A stretch of DNA of 64,000 nt, taken from the NCBI RefSeq assembly GCF_025447595.1, contig NZ_JAOEJU010000029.1:1-64000 (forward strand), read 5' to 3'. A program made the position numbers and the translations under genes. The notes under the pieces were generated by a model. The model was given only the letters and a program-made list of their open reading frames with translations, did no database searches and had not been told where the DNA came from. Positions 25,184 to 34,209 of the stretch are shown one piece after another. Position 1 is the stretch's first letter, and every line of letters starts with the position of its first letter. Origin of the DNA: Pseudomonas koreensis. GTDB taxonomy: Bacteria; Pseudomonadota; Gammaproteobacteria; Pseudomonadales; Pseudomonadaceae.

Positions 25184-25810
25184 TCAGCCTTGGCGGTTCA
25201 TGACGCTGCGGGTCTTCAACTCGCATTCAAACAGGAATTCAAAGGCCTCGATCTGGCGCAACGCATCGCTCATCTGCGCGCCCCAGGTGTAGAGGCCGTG
25301 GCCGCGAATCAGATAACCCACGCAATCTGGATGGGCGTCGAGCCAAGGCTGCACCTTGGCGGCGAGGCGCGCAATGTCCTGATCGTTGTCGAAGATCGGC
25401 ACGCGCACCCGGGATTCGTGGGTCGAGATGCCGCTGAAGGCCTTTTGCAGTTCGTAGTCTTCGAACTCGATGAAATCTTGCGGCGTCAGGCGTGACAGCA
25501 CCGTGGCGTTCACTGAGTGGGTGTGCAACACCGCGCCGATCTCCGGGCGCCAGCTGTAGAGCTGGGTGTGCAGCAGGGTTTCGGCGGACGGTTTTTTGCC
25601 CGGTTCCAGACTGTTGCCGGACAGGTCGGTGGCGAGTACATCGTCCAGGGCCAACTGGCCCTTGTGCTTGCCGGACACGGTCAGCAGCGCTTCGCTCGGC
25701 GACAGGCGCGTCGAGTAATTGCTGCTGGTGGCCGGCGACCAGCCGCGACCATAAAGAAAACGCCCGGCGTCGACAATTTGCTGGGCAAGCTGTTCACGGG
25801 TAAGGCTCAT
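25184..25810 (-). CDS. mtnB: methylthioribulose-1-phosphate dehydratase
   Basis: This is a 208-residue class II aldolase-fold protein. Zinc ligands His96 and His98 lie in HTHSVN, with a third His in YLIRGHGLYTWG. It dehydrates 5-methylthioribulose-1-phosphate to the diketo compound used by MtnC. Its ATG overlaps the stop of the MFS gene by four bases, linking the transporter to this pathway. mtnA and mtnP are not in the window. Confidence 0.95.
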   Translation of the reverse strand: MSLTREQLAQQIVDAGRFLYGRGWSPATSSNYSTRLSPSEALLTVSGKHKGQLALDDVLATDLSGNSLEPGKKPSAETLLHTQLYSWRPEIGAVLHTHSVNATVLSRLTPQDFIEFEDYELQKAFSGISTHESRVRVPIFDNDQDIARLAAKVQPWLDAHPDCVGYLIRGHGLYTWGAQMSDALRQIEAFEFLFECELKTRSVMNRQG

Positions 25811-26952
25811 GGCCTGTCCTCTTGCATTCGAATGGCAATGATAACGGCAGCGGCGAGCGCTGCGAGACTGGCAATACTAAAGGTCAATGTCGCGCCGAGG
25901 GCATTCCAGCTGTAACCGGAATACAACGCGCCGAGCGCGCCACCAGTGCCGGCCAGCGCGGCATACAACGCCTGGCCCTGCCCTTGCTGGCGCGCGCCGA
26001 AGCTACGTTGCACGAACGCGATGGCAGCCGCATGAAAGCTGCCGAACGTCGCCGCATGCAGCACCTGGGCAAACAGCAAGACCCAGAGGAACTCGGCGAA
26101 CGAACCTAGCAGTAACCAGCGCAACGCCGCCAGCAGAAAACTCGCCATCAGCACCCGTCGCAGGGAAAAACGCGCGAGGATCCGGCTCATCGCCATGAAC
26201 ATCAGCACTTCCGCCACCACGCCGCCCGCCCAGAGCATGCCGATCACGCCACGGCTGTAACCCAGTCGTTCGAGGTGCAATGTCAGAAAGGTGTAATACG
26301 GCCCGTGGCTCATCTGCATCAGCGCCACGCAACCGTAGAACGCCAGCACCCCGGGATTGCGCAATTGCTTGAGAAAGCCCTCACCCGTCGGCCGGTTGCC
26401 CTGAGGCGGTTGAGCGTTCGGCACCCACAAGCTGCTGAGCACGATGCCGGCCATGATCAACACCAGCGCCGCCGGGTAGATATCGAGACTGAGCCATTCG
26501 AACAGGCGACCGAGGGCGACCACGGTGATGATGAAACCGATCGAGCCCCACAGGCGGATCTGACTGTAGCGGGAGGTCTGGCCCTGCAGATGCGCGAGGG
26601 TGATGACTTCGAACTGCGGCAGCACCGCGTGCCAGAAGAAGGCGTGCAAGGCCATGACCATCGCCAGCCAGGCGTAGGTCTTGCTGACGAAGATCAGCGA
26701 GAAGGTCAGTAGCGTACACACCGCGCCAAAGCGCACGATGGCCAGGCGTCTACCGGTGTGATCGCCAAGCCAGCCCCAGATGTTCGGCGCCACGCAGCGC
26801 ATCAGCATCGGGATCGCCACCAGCTCGCCGATGCGCGCAGCACTGAATCCGAGGTGATCGAAGTACAGCGCCAGAAACGGCGCCGTCGAACCGAGCAAGG
26901 CGAAGTAGAACAGATAGAAACTGGACAGCCGCCAGTACGGGAGCGCCGCCAC
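25807..26952 (-). CDS. MFS transporter, LacY/HcaT-like group
   Basis: This is a 381-residue inner-membrane protein with about 12 predicted helices, starting MAALPYWRLSSFYLFYFALL (GTG start). The WGWLGDHTGRR loop is the MFS motif between helices 2 and 3. The LacY-type layout suggests proton symport. It overlaps mtnB by 4 bases and follows aroC by 31 bases. Substrate unknown; a methylthio compound or related solute is a guess from context. Confidence 0.8.
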   Translation of the reverse strand: MAALPYWRLSSFYLFYFALLGSTAPFLALYFDHLGFSAARIGELVAIPMLMRCVAPNIWGWLGDHTGRRLAIVRFGAVCTLLTFSLIFVSKTYAWLAMVMALHAFFWHAVLPQFEVITLAHLQGQTSRYSQIRLWGSIGFIITVVALGRLFEWLSLDIYPAALVLIMAGIVLSSLWVPNAQPPQGNRPTGEGFLKQLRNPGVLAFYGCVALMQMSHGPYYTFLTLHLERLGYSRGVIGMLWAGGVVAEVLMFMAMSRILARFSLRRVLMASFLLAALRWLLLGSFAEFLWVLLFAQVLHAATFGSFHAAAIAFVQRSFGARQQGQGQALYAALAGTGGALGALYSGYSWNALGATLTFSIASLAALAAAVIIAIRMQEDRP

Positions 26953-26983
26953 GGTCAGACCGCGGCGGCTTTGAGATCACCCA

Positions 26984-28075
26984 TCAAAGCTGACCCAGCA
27001 CCGGGGTGCTCACGCGCACATCGGCGTTCTGGCCACGGTGACGCAGCAGGTGATCCATCAGCACGATGGCCATCATCGCCTCGGCAATCGGCGTGGCGCG
27101 GATGCCGACGCACGGATCGTGACGGCCCTTGGTGATCACTTCGACCGGGTTGCCGTCGATGTCGATCGAACGGCCCGGGGTGGTGATGCTCGAGGTCGGT
27201 TTCAGGGCCAGGTGCGCGACGATCGGCTGACCTGAAGAGATTCCGCCGAGAATGCCGCCGGCGTTGTTGCTGAGGAAACCTTCCGGGGTCAACTCGTCAC
27301 GGTGTTCGGTGCCGCGCTGGGCGACGCAGGCGAAACCGGCGCCGATTTCCACGCCTTTGACCGCGTTGATGCTCATCAGTGCGTGGGCCAGTTCGGCGTC
27401 GAGACGGTCGAAGATCGGCTCGCCCAGACCCGGCATCACGCCTTCGGCAACCACGGTGATCTTCGCCCCGACGGAGTCCTGATCGCGACGCAGCTGGTCC
27501 ATGTAGGCTTCCAGCTCCGGCACTTTGTCCGGGTCCGGGCTGAAGAAAGCGTTCTGCTCAACCGACTCCCAGGTCTTGAACGGGATTTCGATCGGGCCGA
27601 GCTGGCTCATGTAGCCGCGAATGACGATGCCTTGGCTGGCCAGGTATTTCTTGGCGATGGCGCCGGCCGCGACGCGCATGGCGGTTTCCCGCGCGGAGCT
27701 GCGACCGCCGCCGCGATAATCGCGCTCGCCGTATTTGTGGTGGTAGGTGTAGTCGGCGTGGGCCGGGCGGAACAGGTCCTTGATCGCCGAGTAGTCCTTG
27801 GACTTCTGGTCGGTGTTGCGGATCAGCAGGCCGATGGAGCAGCCGGTGGTGCGGCCCTCGAACACGCCGGAAAGGATTTCGACTTCGTCGGCTTCCTGGC
27901 GCTGGGTGGTGTGGCGGCTGGTGCCCGGCTTGCGACGGTCGAGATCGCGTTGCAGGTCTTCAAGGGAAATCTCCAGGCCCGGCGGGCAGCCGTCGACAAT
28001 GGCGACCAACGCCGGACCATGGCTTTCGCCCGCGGTGGTGACAGTGAACAGCTTGCCGTAGGTATTGCCGGACAT
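26984..28075 (-). CDS. aroC: chorismate synthase
   Basis: This is a 363-residue enzyme. GESHGPALVAIVDGCPPGL, the GRSSARETA motif and SGGISSGQPI-type segments are diagnostic. It needs reduced FMN to convert 5-enolpyruvylshikimate-3-phosphate to chorismate, the precursor of aromatic amino acids, folate and siderophores. The gene begins a run with the MFS transporter and the mtn genes. Confidence 0.97.
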   Translation of the reverse strand: MSGNTYGKLFTVTTAGESHGPALVAIVDGCPPGLEISLEDLQRDLDRRKPGTSRHTTQRQEADEVEILSGVFEGRTTGCSIGLLIRNTDQKSKDYSAIKDLFRPAHADYTYHHKYGERDYRGGGRSSARETAMRVAAGAIAKKYLASQGIVIRGYMSQLGPIEIPFKTWESVEQNAFFSPDPDKVPELEAYMDQLRRDQDSVGAKITVVAEGVMPGLGEPIFDRLDAELAHALMSINAVKGVEIGAGFACVAQRGTEHRDELTPEGFLSNNAGGILGGISSGQPIVAHLALKPTSSITTPGRSIDIDGNPVEVITKGRHDPCVGIRATPIAEAMMAIVLMDHLLRHRGQNADVRVSTPVLGQL

Positions 28076-28205
28076 GCAGGACGCTCCGTGAAATCGAACC
28101 CAAATTCGTGATGCGCGCCAGTATACGCAGGCTAACCGAGTAGTTCATCCTCGAACCTTAGCGGTGTGGGTGAGTCCAACCCGCACCTTGGCAAATGATG
28201 GCGTG

Positions 28206-29159
28206 ATGATGCTGCGAGTTTTGATCTTGAGCCTTTCCCTGTTTACCGGCTTCGTTCAGGCAACCGTCCTGCAACGTCCGGTCACTTTGACCACCGACAA
28301 CGGCGAACTTTTCGGCTCGCTGTTGCTGCCGAAATCCGACAACCCCGTGCCGGTTGTCCTGATCCTTTCTGGCTCGGGTCCTACTGATCGTGACGGAAAC
28401 AACCCCGACGGCGGGCGCAATGACAGCCTCAAGCGACTGGCCTGGGTGCTGGCCAAACACAACGTCGCCAGTGTGCGTTTCGACAAACGCGGCGTGGCGG
28501 CTAGCCTCGCGGCAACCCCGGACGAGCGAAACCTGTCGGTGGAAGCCTACGTGGCGGACGCCGTGGCCTGGGGTCAGAAGCTGAAAGCCGATCCGCGCTT
28601 CGGCCCGTTGATCCTGCTCGGACACAGCGAAGGCGCGCTGATTGCCAGCCTGGCGGCGCCAAAGGTCGACGCGGCGGCGGTCATTTCGCTCTCCGGCACG
28701 GCCCGACCGATCGATCAGGTGCTGCGCCGGCAACTGGCCCGCAGCCTCCCTCCTCCGCTGATGCTGCGCAGCAACGAGCTGCTCGACAGCCTCAAGGCCG
28801 GGCGCACCGACGATAATGTGCCCGCGCCGTTGCAGGTGATTTTCCGTCCGAGTGTGCAGCCGTACCTGATATCGCTGTTGCGTCAGGATCCGGCGGCGGC
28901 CTTCGCTCAACTGAAAATGCCGGCGCTGATCGTGCAAGGCAGCAACGACATCCAGGTTCAGGTCGATGATGCGAAATTGCTCAAGGCCGCCAAACCGGAC
29001 GCGCAACTGGCGCTGATCGAAGGCATGAACCACGTGTTGCGCATTGTGCCCAACGACGTGAAGCGGCAACTGGCCTCCTATAAGGACCCGAATTTGCCCC
29101 TGGCGGCGGAACTGGGGACACGCGTCCTTGAATTTATTGACGGACTTCGCACCCGTTAA
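28206..29159 (+). CDS. exported alpha/beta hydrolase
   Basis: This is a 317-residue protein with a signal peptide (MMLRVLILSLSLFTGFVQA). The nucleophile elbow GHSEG places Ser141, with Asp in QGSNDIQV and His in GMNHVLR. GSGPTDRDGN supplies the oxyanion hole. It is probably a periplasmic esterase-like enzyme; the substrate is unknown. It lies divergent from aroC. The start at 28206 is supported by the signal peptide, though the ribosome-binding site is weak. Confidence 0.82.
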   Translation: MMLRVLILSLSLFTGFVQATVLQRPVTLTTDNGELFGSLLLPKSDNPVPVVLILSGSGPTDRDGNNPDGGRNDSLKRLAWVLAKHNVASVRFDKRGVAASLAATPDERNLSVEAYVADAVAWGQKLKADPRFGPLILLGHSEGALIASLAAPKVDAAAVISLSGTARPIDQVLRRQLARSLPPPLMLRSNELLDSLKAGRTDDNVPAPLQVIFRPSVQPYLISLLRQDPAAAFAQLKMPALIVQGSNDIQVQVDDAKLLKAAKPDAQLALIEGMNHVLRIVPNDVKRQLASYKDPNLPLAAELGTRVLEFIDGLRTR

Positions 29160-29255
29160 GCTCTTTTACCCTCCAGTCTTGCAGAAAACGGCCGATAAGC
29201 CTTTGTCGCCAGCGTACTGGCTGGCGACAAGCAGCTTGGACAGGATCTCGCCGTT

Positions 29256-30047
29256 ATGACTGATACCCAGACTTCACCCGACACCACCGCTGAAAAAGAC
29301 GCACCGCCAGCGGTCGAGCTGCCATGGGCGGATGTCCACGTCGAGCACCACAAGATGCTCCGCCTGGCGCCGTTGCAGACCGACCGCAATACCGGCGGGC
29401 GGCCACTGCGCTTCGTTGAATTCGGTTACGCCGAGCGCAACGGAAAAGAACACAGCCTGATGCGCATGGCGATCAAGTTGCCCGCTCAGCGCGTGCGTAA
29501 AGAACAGAATCACCTGGACGTGTGGGTCGACCACACGACCAAACGCGTGCATTTCGGCCCGGACAGCGGTTTGCAGATCGAACCGATGAACCGTGGCATC
29601 GGCCGTTTCATGGCAGCCCAAGGCATCAACTGGGCGAAAAAACGCTGGCCCACCTACACCGTCGACGGCATGGACTTGAACAACAAGGACGCGCTGAACG
29701 AAGACACTCGCCTGCGCCGCGATCACTTTCTGCGGGTGCACGGCTTTGATGTGGTTTACGCCGACGCCCAGCATTTGAAGGGCAGCGTCAAGGAAGTGCA
29801 GGTCGGTGATTTGCTGGGCGACTGGAACAGCGAAAAGCTGCAGATCGTCGAGATTCTTGAAGCCGCGCAGATGTTGCAGCAGGCCGAGCAGAACCTGGCC
29901 GAGCAGGAAGTGAAGCTGAAGAAGCAGGAAGACAAGGTCAGCAAGTTCAAGCGTGAAGACGCCGGGCTGCGGTTCACCATTACTTGCTTGGTGGCGTTTG
30001 CGGTGTTTCAGGCCGGGTTGCTGATCTGGATTGCTACGCACCGGTAA
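29256..30047 (+). CDS. C-tail-anchored hypothetical membrane protein with coiled coil
   Basis: This 263-residue protein is hydrophilic to about residue 205, has a coiled coil near 205-240 (LQQAEQNLAEQEVKLKKQED) and a single C-terminal membrane helix (about 243-260, FTITCLVAFAVFQAGLLIWI). There is no signal peptide, so most of it faces the cytoplasm. I recognise no domain; relatives appear limited to pseudomonads. A GGACAGGATC stretch precedes the ATG. Confidence 0.65.
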   Translation: MTDTQTSPDTTAEKDAPPAVELPWADVHVEHHKMLRLAPLQTDRNTGGRPLRFVEFGYAERNGKEHSLMRMAIKLPAQRVRKEQNHLDVWVDHTTKRVHFGPDSGLQIEPMNRGIGRFMAAQGINWAKKRWPTYTVDGMDLNNKDALNEDTRLRRDHFLRVHGFDVVYADAQHLKGSVKEVQVGDLLGDWNSEKLQIVEILEAAQMLQQAEQNLAEQEVKLKKQEDKVSKFKREDAGLRFTITCLVAFAVFQAGLLIWIATHR

Positions 30048-30069
30048 AGACTTCAGACCGAGGCGCCCC

Positions 30070-30162
30070 CATCGCGGGCAAGCCACGCTCCCACAGGTTT
30101 TGTGTCGTATCCGGGCGTTGCGGCACACACGGAAACTGTGGGAGCGGGCTTGCCCGCGAAGC
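30070..30162. repeat. inverted pair of REP palindromes (GGGCAAGCC type)
   Basis: ATCGCGGGCAAGCCACGCTC and GTGGGAGCGGGCTTGCCCGC flank about 45 bases. They lie between convergent genes and may stop or stabilise both transcripts. Confidence 0.85.
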
Positions 30163-30171
30163 TTTTAAGGG

Positions 30172-31080
30172 TCAGACGCGGGAAGCGAACAGTGCCTGAT
30201 GGGCGCGGCACTGTTCGGCGGTCAACATGAACACACCGTGCCCGCCGCGCTCGAACTCCAGCCAGGCGAAATCGACTTCCGGGTACAGCGCCTCAACGTG
30301 TACCTGGCTGTTGCCCACCTCGACAATCAGCAAACCCTTCTCGGTCAGGTGATCCGCCGCTTCGGCGAGCATCCGGCGCACCAGGTTCAAACCGTCATCG
30401 CCGCAGGCCAGGCCCAGCTCTGGCTCGTGCTGGTATTCGTCCGGCATGTCGGCGAAATCTTCCGCATCGACGTAGGGCGGGTTCGACACGATCAGGTCGA
30501 AACGTTGACCCGGCAGACCATCAAAACCATCGCCCTGCACGGTGAACACACGCTCATCGACGCCATGACGCTCGATATTCTGGTTCGCCACTTCCAGCGC
30601 TTCGAACGACAGATCCGCCAGCACCACTTCAGCGTTCTGGAACTCGTAGGCACATGCGATGCCGATGCAGCCAGAGCCGGTGCACAGGTCGAGAATCCGC
30701 GCTGGTTCGTCACCGATCCATGGGGCAAAACGGTTTTCGATCAGCTCGCCAATCGGCGAACGCGGGATCAGCACGCGCTCATCGACAATGAACGACATGC
30801 CGCAGAACCAGGCTTCGCCCAGCAGGTAAGCGGTTGGAATGCGTTCTTCGATGCGGCGCTTGAGCAGGCGCTGAAGGTTGACCAGTTCATCGTCTTCCAG
30901 TGCGCAATCGAGGTAGCTGTCGGCGATTTCCCATGGCAGGTGCAAGGCACCGAGCACTAGCTGCCGGGCTTCGTCCCAGGCATTGTCGGTGCCATGGCCG
31001 AAAAACAGATCCTCCCCATGGAAGCGGCTGACGGCCCAACGGATGTGGTCGCGCAGGGTACGAAGTCGGGAAGTGATCAC
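30172..31080 (-). CDS. prmB: 50S ribosomal protein L3 N5-glutamine methyltransferase
   Basis: This is a 302-residue SAM-dependent enzyme. LDLCTGSGCIGIA is motif I and SNPPYVD is the amide-methylation motif shared with HemK/PrmC. The N-terminal domain and length fit PrmB, which methylates a glutamine of ribosomal protein L3. GTG start with GGAG eight bases upstream. Confidence 0.9.
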   Translation of the reverse strand: MITSRLRTLRDHIRWAVSRFHGEDLFFGHGTDNAWDEARQLVLGALHLPWEIADSYLDCALEDDELVNLQRLLKRRIEERIPTAYLLGEAWFCGMSFIVDERVLIPRSPIGELIENRFAPWIGDEPARILDLCTGSGCIGIACAYEFQNAEVVLADLSFEALEVANQNIERHGVDERVFTVQGDGFDGLPGQRFDLIVSNPPYVDAEDFADMPDEYQHEPELGLACGDDGLNLVRRMLAEAADHLTEKGLLIVEVGNSQVHVEALYPEVDFAWLEFERGGHGVFMLTAEQCRAHQALFASRV

Positions 31081-31319
31081 GGGGCAGAACTCCAGAAAAA
31101 ACGACTGGCGATTCTAACAGCCAAAACGCGCCGCGACGACGCAGGAAAAACTCCGGGGCGACGGTAGGACTTTTCCGATTTTCCCCTCGGCTATTGAACA
31201 GATCGTGTAACTTGACAAGGCTGCAGGCCAGCAACGACGGTGCCTACGATGGTAGCGATTCACAGAACCGCTCAGCCAGAGGACAATGTCGCAAAAGCCC
31301 CACCCGAAGGAGCCCCAGA

Positions 31320-31910
31320 ATGTCCGTTCCAAAAACGATGTTTCAACTCAGCGGTCGCGGTTACGCAGCGGCCACGTTGAGCCATGCCACCGTGGTCATC
31401 ATCGATGCCCAGAAAGAGTACCTCAGTGGCCCGCTGGCCCTGAGCGGCATGGACGCAGCTGTTGCGAACATCAAACAACTGGTCACAGCTGCCCGCGCAG
31501 CCGGTCGGCCGATCGTGCACGTGCGTCACCTCGGAACCGTCGGCGGTCTGTTCGACCCGCAAGGCGAACGCGGCGAATTCATCCCCGGCCTGGAACCCCA
31601 GGGTGATGAAACCATCATCGGCAAGCTACTGCCGAGTGCCTTTCACGGCACCGAACTCTACGATCGTCTGCAAACCATCGGCTCGCTGGACCTGATCGTC
31701 TGCGGTTTCATGAGCCACTCCAGCGTCAGCACCACCGTGCGCGCGGCGAAGAACCTGGGTTTCCGCTGCACCTTGGTCGAAGACGCCTGCGCCACCCGCG
31801 ATCTGCCGTTCAAGGGCCGCGTGCTCAGCGCCGAACAGGTGCAGGAAGCGGAGATGGCGATCATGGCCGACAACTTCGCCACCCTCGCGCTGACCCAGGA
31901 TCTGATCTGA
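31320..31910 (+). CDS. isochorismatase-fold hydrolase lacking the usual catalytic cysteine
   Basis: This is a 196-residue protein. Asp29 (IIDAQKEY) and Lys102 (IIGKLLP) of the Asp-Lys-Cys triad are present. The third position, normally in a T-H-x-C-V-x-T context, reads CGFMSHSSVSTTVRAA, so Ser135 replaces Cys. True isochorismatases also lack the cysteine, while amidases of the fold need it. Either a lyase-like/isochorismatase-like reaction or a changed role is possible. AAGGAG precedes the ATG. Confidence 0.8.
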   Translation: MSVPKTMFQLSGRGYAAATLSHATVVIIDAQKEYLSGPLALSGMDAAVANIKQLVTAARAAGRPIVHVRHLGTVGGLFDPQGERGEFIPGLEPQGDETIIGKLLPSAFHGTELYDRLQTIGSLDLIVCGFMSHSSVSTTVRAAKNLGFRCTLVEDACATRDLPFKGRVLSAEQVQEAEMAIMADNFATLALTQDLI

Positions 31911-32041
31911 TCGACCGTAAATGAGCGGCTCAGCCCGCCGCTCATCTGCAAAAACCTCGCATTTGCTTCAATTACCCTAGCCTCAGGAACAACCCGGTCA
32001 ACTCCCGGTCGAAGGGCCGATACCCATTGAGGAAGGTCGGA

Positions 32042-32362
32042 ATGAAGTTATCCGATGGATTTGACGCACGCCGCTTGCGGCCCAAAGGCCAAAGCAACTG
32101 GCGATTTCGATTCGGCGCGGCGATCGCGGCCATTCTGGCCACGTTCGGCGTGCTGCTGGCGATGGCCGGGGCCGCCAGCCTGCTGGGGCGCCCGCCGGCG
32201 CTCGGCGACCTGAACGCAACACCGCTCGGCTCGGCGATCATTCTCGCGGTCGGCCTGCTGTTCCTGTATTTCGGCGTGGCCCTGTGGCGTCGTTGCCGGC
32301 GTCGCGCACGGCAATCGCGGGAACTGAACATGTCCCCGCATCTGATGAAAAAACACGATTGA
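32042..32362 (+). CDS. hypothetical two-span membrane protein
   Basis: This is a 106-residue protein with two helices, about 24-47 and 63-83, between basic ends (N-terminal RRLRPKGQ and C-terminal RRCRRRARQ), so both ends probably face the cytoplasm. The ATG at 32042 has GAGGAAGG upstream, and an earlier TTG was rejected. A terminator follows. Function unknown. Confidence 0.6.
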   Translation: MKLSDGFDARRLRPKGQSNWRFRFGAAIAAILATFGVLLAMAGAASLLGRPPALGDLNATPLGSAIILAVGLLFLYFGVALWRRCRRRARQSRELNMSPHLMKKHD

Positions 32363-32365
32363 TCG

Positions 32366-32394
32366 ACGGCCTGGCTTTTTGCCGGGCCGTTTTG
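32366..32394 (+). terminator. terminator before the Smr gene
   Basis: ACGGCCTGGC-TTTTT-GCCGGGCCGT has one mismatch in the stem and is followed by TTTGTGT. Confidence 0.6.
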
Positions 32395-32435
32395 TGTCTG
32401 TTTGGGTAAACTGGCCGCCCTTCGCGGAGGCTGAC

Positions 32436-32993
32436 ATGCAAGACGACGATTTTTCCCTGTTCAAAAGTGCGATCCAAGGTGTCAAGCCGATCAAGCACGA
32501 CCGCGCCGACACCGGCAAACCCAAGGCTGACCGTGACCGGATCGCCAAGCTGCGCCAGTCCGCCACCGTGCGCACCGACACCACTACCGTTGACGGCCTG
32601 TCCGATCAGTTCGTGATCGACGTCGGTCCTGAAGACGAGTTGATGTGGGCCCGCGACGGGGTGCAGGAAAGCCAGATGCGCAAGCTCAAGATCGGGCAAA
32701 TCCCGTTCGAAGGCAGCCTCGACCTGCACGGCATGAGTGTGGAAAAGGCTCGCGAAACCCTTTGGGCATTTCTGGCCGAAGCGACAAAATTCGAAATCCG
32801 CTGCGTGCGCGTCACCCACGGCAAGGCTGTGCGTCTGGACGGCAAGCGGCCAATGATCAAAAGCCACGTCAACACCTGGCTGCGCCAGCATGCGCAAGTG
32901 CTCGGTTTCTGCTCCTGCCAGGCGAAACACGGCGGTGCCGGCGCCGTTTACGTGATGCTCAAACGCACCATGATGGAAGGTCGCGACGAATAA
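32436..32993 (+). CDS. Smr domain protein
   Basis: This is a 185-residue protein. The Smr (small MutS-related) domain is C-terminal: LDLHGMSVEKARE, RVTHGKAVR and HGGAGAVYVML. It lacks the MutS core. Smr domains bind or cut branched DNA or, in SmrB, cleave mRNA at collided ribosomes; which applies here cannot be told. GGAGG stands seven bases before the ATG. Confidence 0.85.
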   Translation: MQDDDFSLFKSAIQGVKPIKHDRADTGKPKADRDRIAKLRQSATVRTDTTTVDGLSDQFVIDVGPEDELMWARDGVQESQMRKLKIGQIPFEGSLDLHGMSVEKARETLWAFLAEATKFEIRCVRVTHGKAVRLDGKRPMIKSHVNTWLRQHAQVLGFCSCQAKHGGAGAVYVMLKRTMMEGRDE

Positions 32994-33218
32994 ATCCGTC
33001 ACACCCAAAACCTGGGTGGGCTTATCTGCTTACGCAGCATGCCTTGACGAAAAGCTGTCTGGGTGAGCCTACCTACCAGGGCTCGCGCCTCGGTCAGTCA
33101 AACGTAGATAGAATCCTGGATTCGAGCCTCCCCCGCCGGAAAACTTTAAAGTTGGGCGCAATGGAGCTTGAGCGCGCTTTCGGGTAGCATTGCCGCCCTC
33201 AAAGGATATGACCCCGGC

Positions 33219-34160
33219 ATGAACAACTCGAAAAAAACCAACAGCGATTTTTATCCGAATCTTGACTGGCTACGTTTATTGCTCGCAATACAAGTAGTCG
33301 CCATTCATTGCGGTGTAGCGCCAACCGTTTTCATCAATCCGGTACCAGCATTTCTTGCCATTAGTGGTTTTGTAGTGCTTGGCAGTTTGGAGCGCAGATC
33401 GGTAGGGCAGTTCTTTATCGGCCGGGCCCTTCGAGTCCTGCCCCTGCTATTTGTCTCTTTCATTGCAATCTGGGTTCTTTACAACCCGGAGGAAATGCTC
33501 AAAAACATACTTTATTGGCTTTGGCCTACGGGCGCAGTTCCAGTAAACAACGTAGCCTGGTCACTCATTTACGAAGAAGCTTTCTACCTGCTACTTGCAA
33601 TACTTTTTTCGCTGGGAGTTTATCGGAGCAAAATCGGTCCGATTTTAATATTTGCAGCAATCACTTTCACTACAATCACGCTTGAACTAAAAATTCTCAA
33701 TTTTACCTCTTACATACTCGGCACTTCTTTTTTCCTGGGCAACATCGCCTACCTTTATCGCCATCAAATTCGTCAGTACGTGAACCCGTGGGTGGCAACC
33801 GCACCACTGTTGCTTCTGACTTCCTATATATATCAGATGCCTTACATAAACATAGGCTGGCGCCCGGAAATATGGATCGACATTGCCGCCTTCCTTGCCA
33901 TGCTGATATTTGCTATCGCCGGCCCGCAGCTGCCGCGACTTACAATCGACATCAGCTATTCACTTTACCTTCTGCACTGCCTGGTTAGAAATGAACTTGT
34001 TTATTTCATACCAACCGGAGCAAGGCTATTTGTCTTCGTCATGCTGGCAGCATTACCTATCTGCTATGCGTCCTGGTATCTCATCGAAAAACCATCCATG
34101 AGACTCAAGGGCCGCTTGTCAGAACTCTCTTTACTCAAAGCTCGCTTGTCAGCGGCCTGA
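33219..34160 (+). CDS. acyltransferase family 3 membrane protein (copy 1)
   Basis: This 313-residue protein has about ten membrane helices. DWLRLLLAIQVVAIH carries the R-x10-H motif (His30), followed by FLAISGFVVLGSLERR, both typical of OatA/NodX-type O-acyltransferases (PF01757). It would move an acyl group to a sugar on the periplasmic face. The gene is AT-rich against its neighbours, and the next gene is a paralogue of identical length. Substrate unknown; no polysaccharide genes lie nearby. Confidence 0.85.
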   Translation: MNNSKKTNSDFYPNLDWLRLLLAIQVVAIHCGVAPTVFINPVPAFLAISGFVVLGSLERRSVGQFFIGRALRVLPLLFVSFIAIWVLYNPEEMLKNILYWLWPTGAVPVNNVAWSLIYEEAFYLLLAILFSLGVYRSKIGPILIFAAITFTTITLELKILNFTSYILGTSFFLGNIAYLYRHQIRQYVNPWVATAPLLLLTSYIYQMPYINIGWRPEIWIDIAAFLAMLIFAIAGPQLPRLTIDISYSLYLLHCLVRNELVYFIPTGARLFVFVMLAALPICYASWYLIEKPSMRLKGRLSELSLLKARLSAA

Positions 34161-34209
34161 CCCCGCTGCCTTCGGATAGAATTGCGCACATTAAGCTTAG
34201 GGATACATC

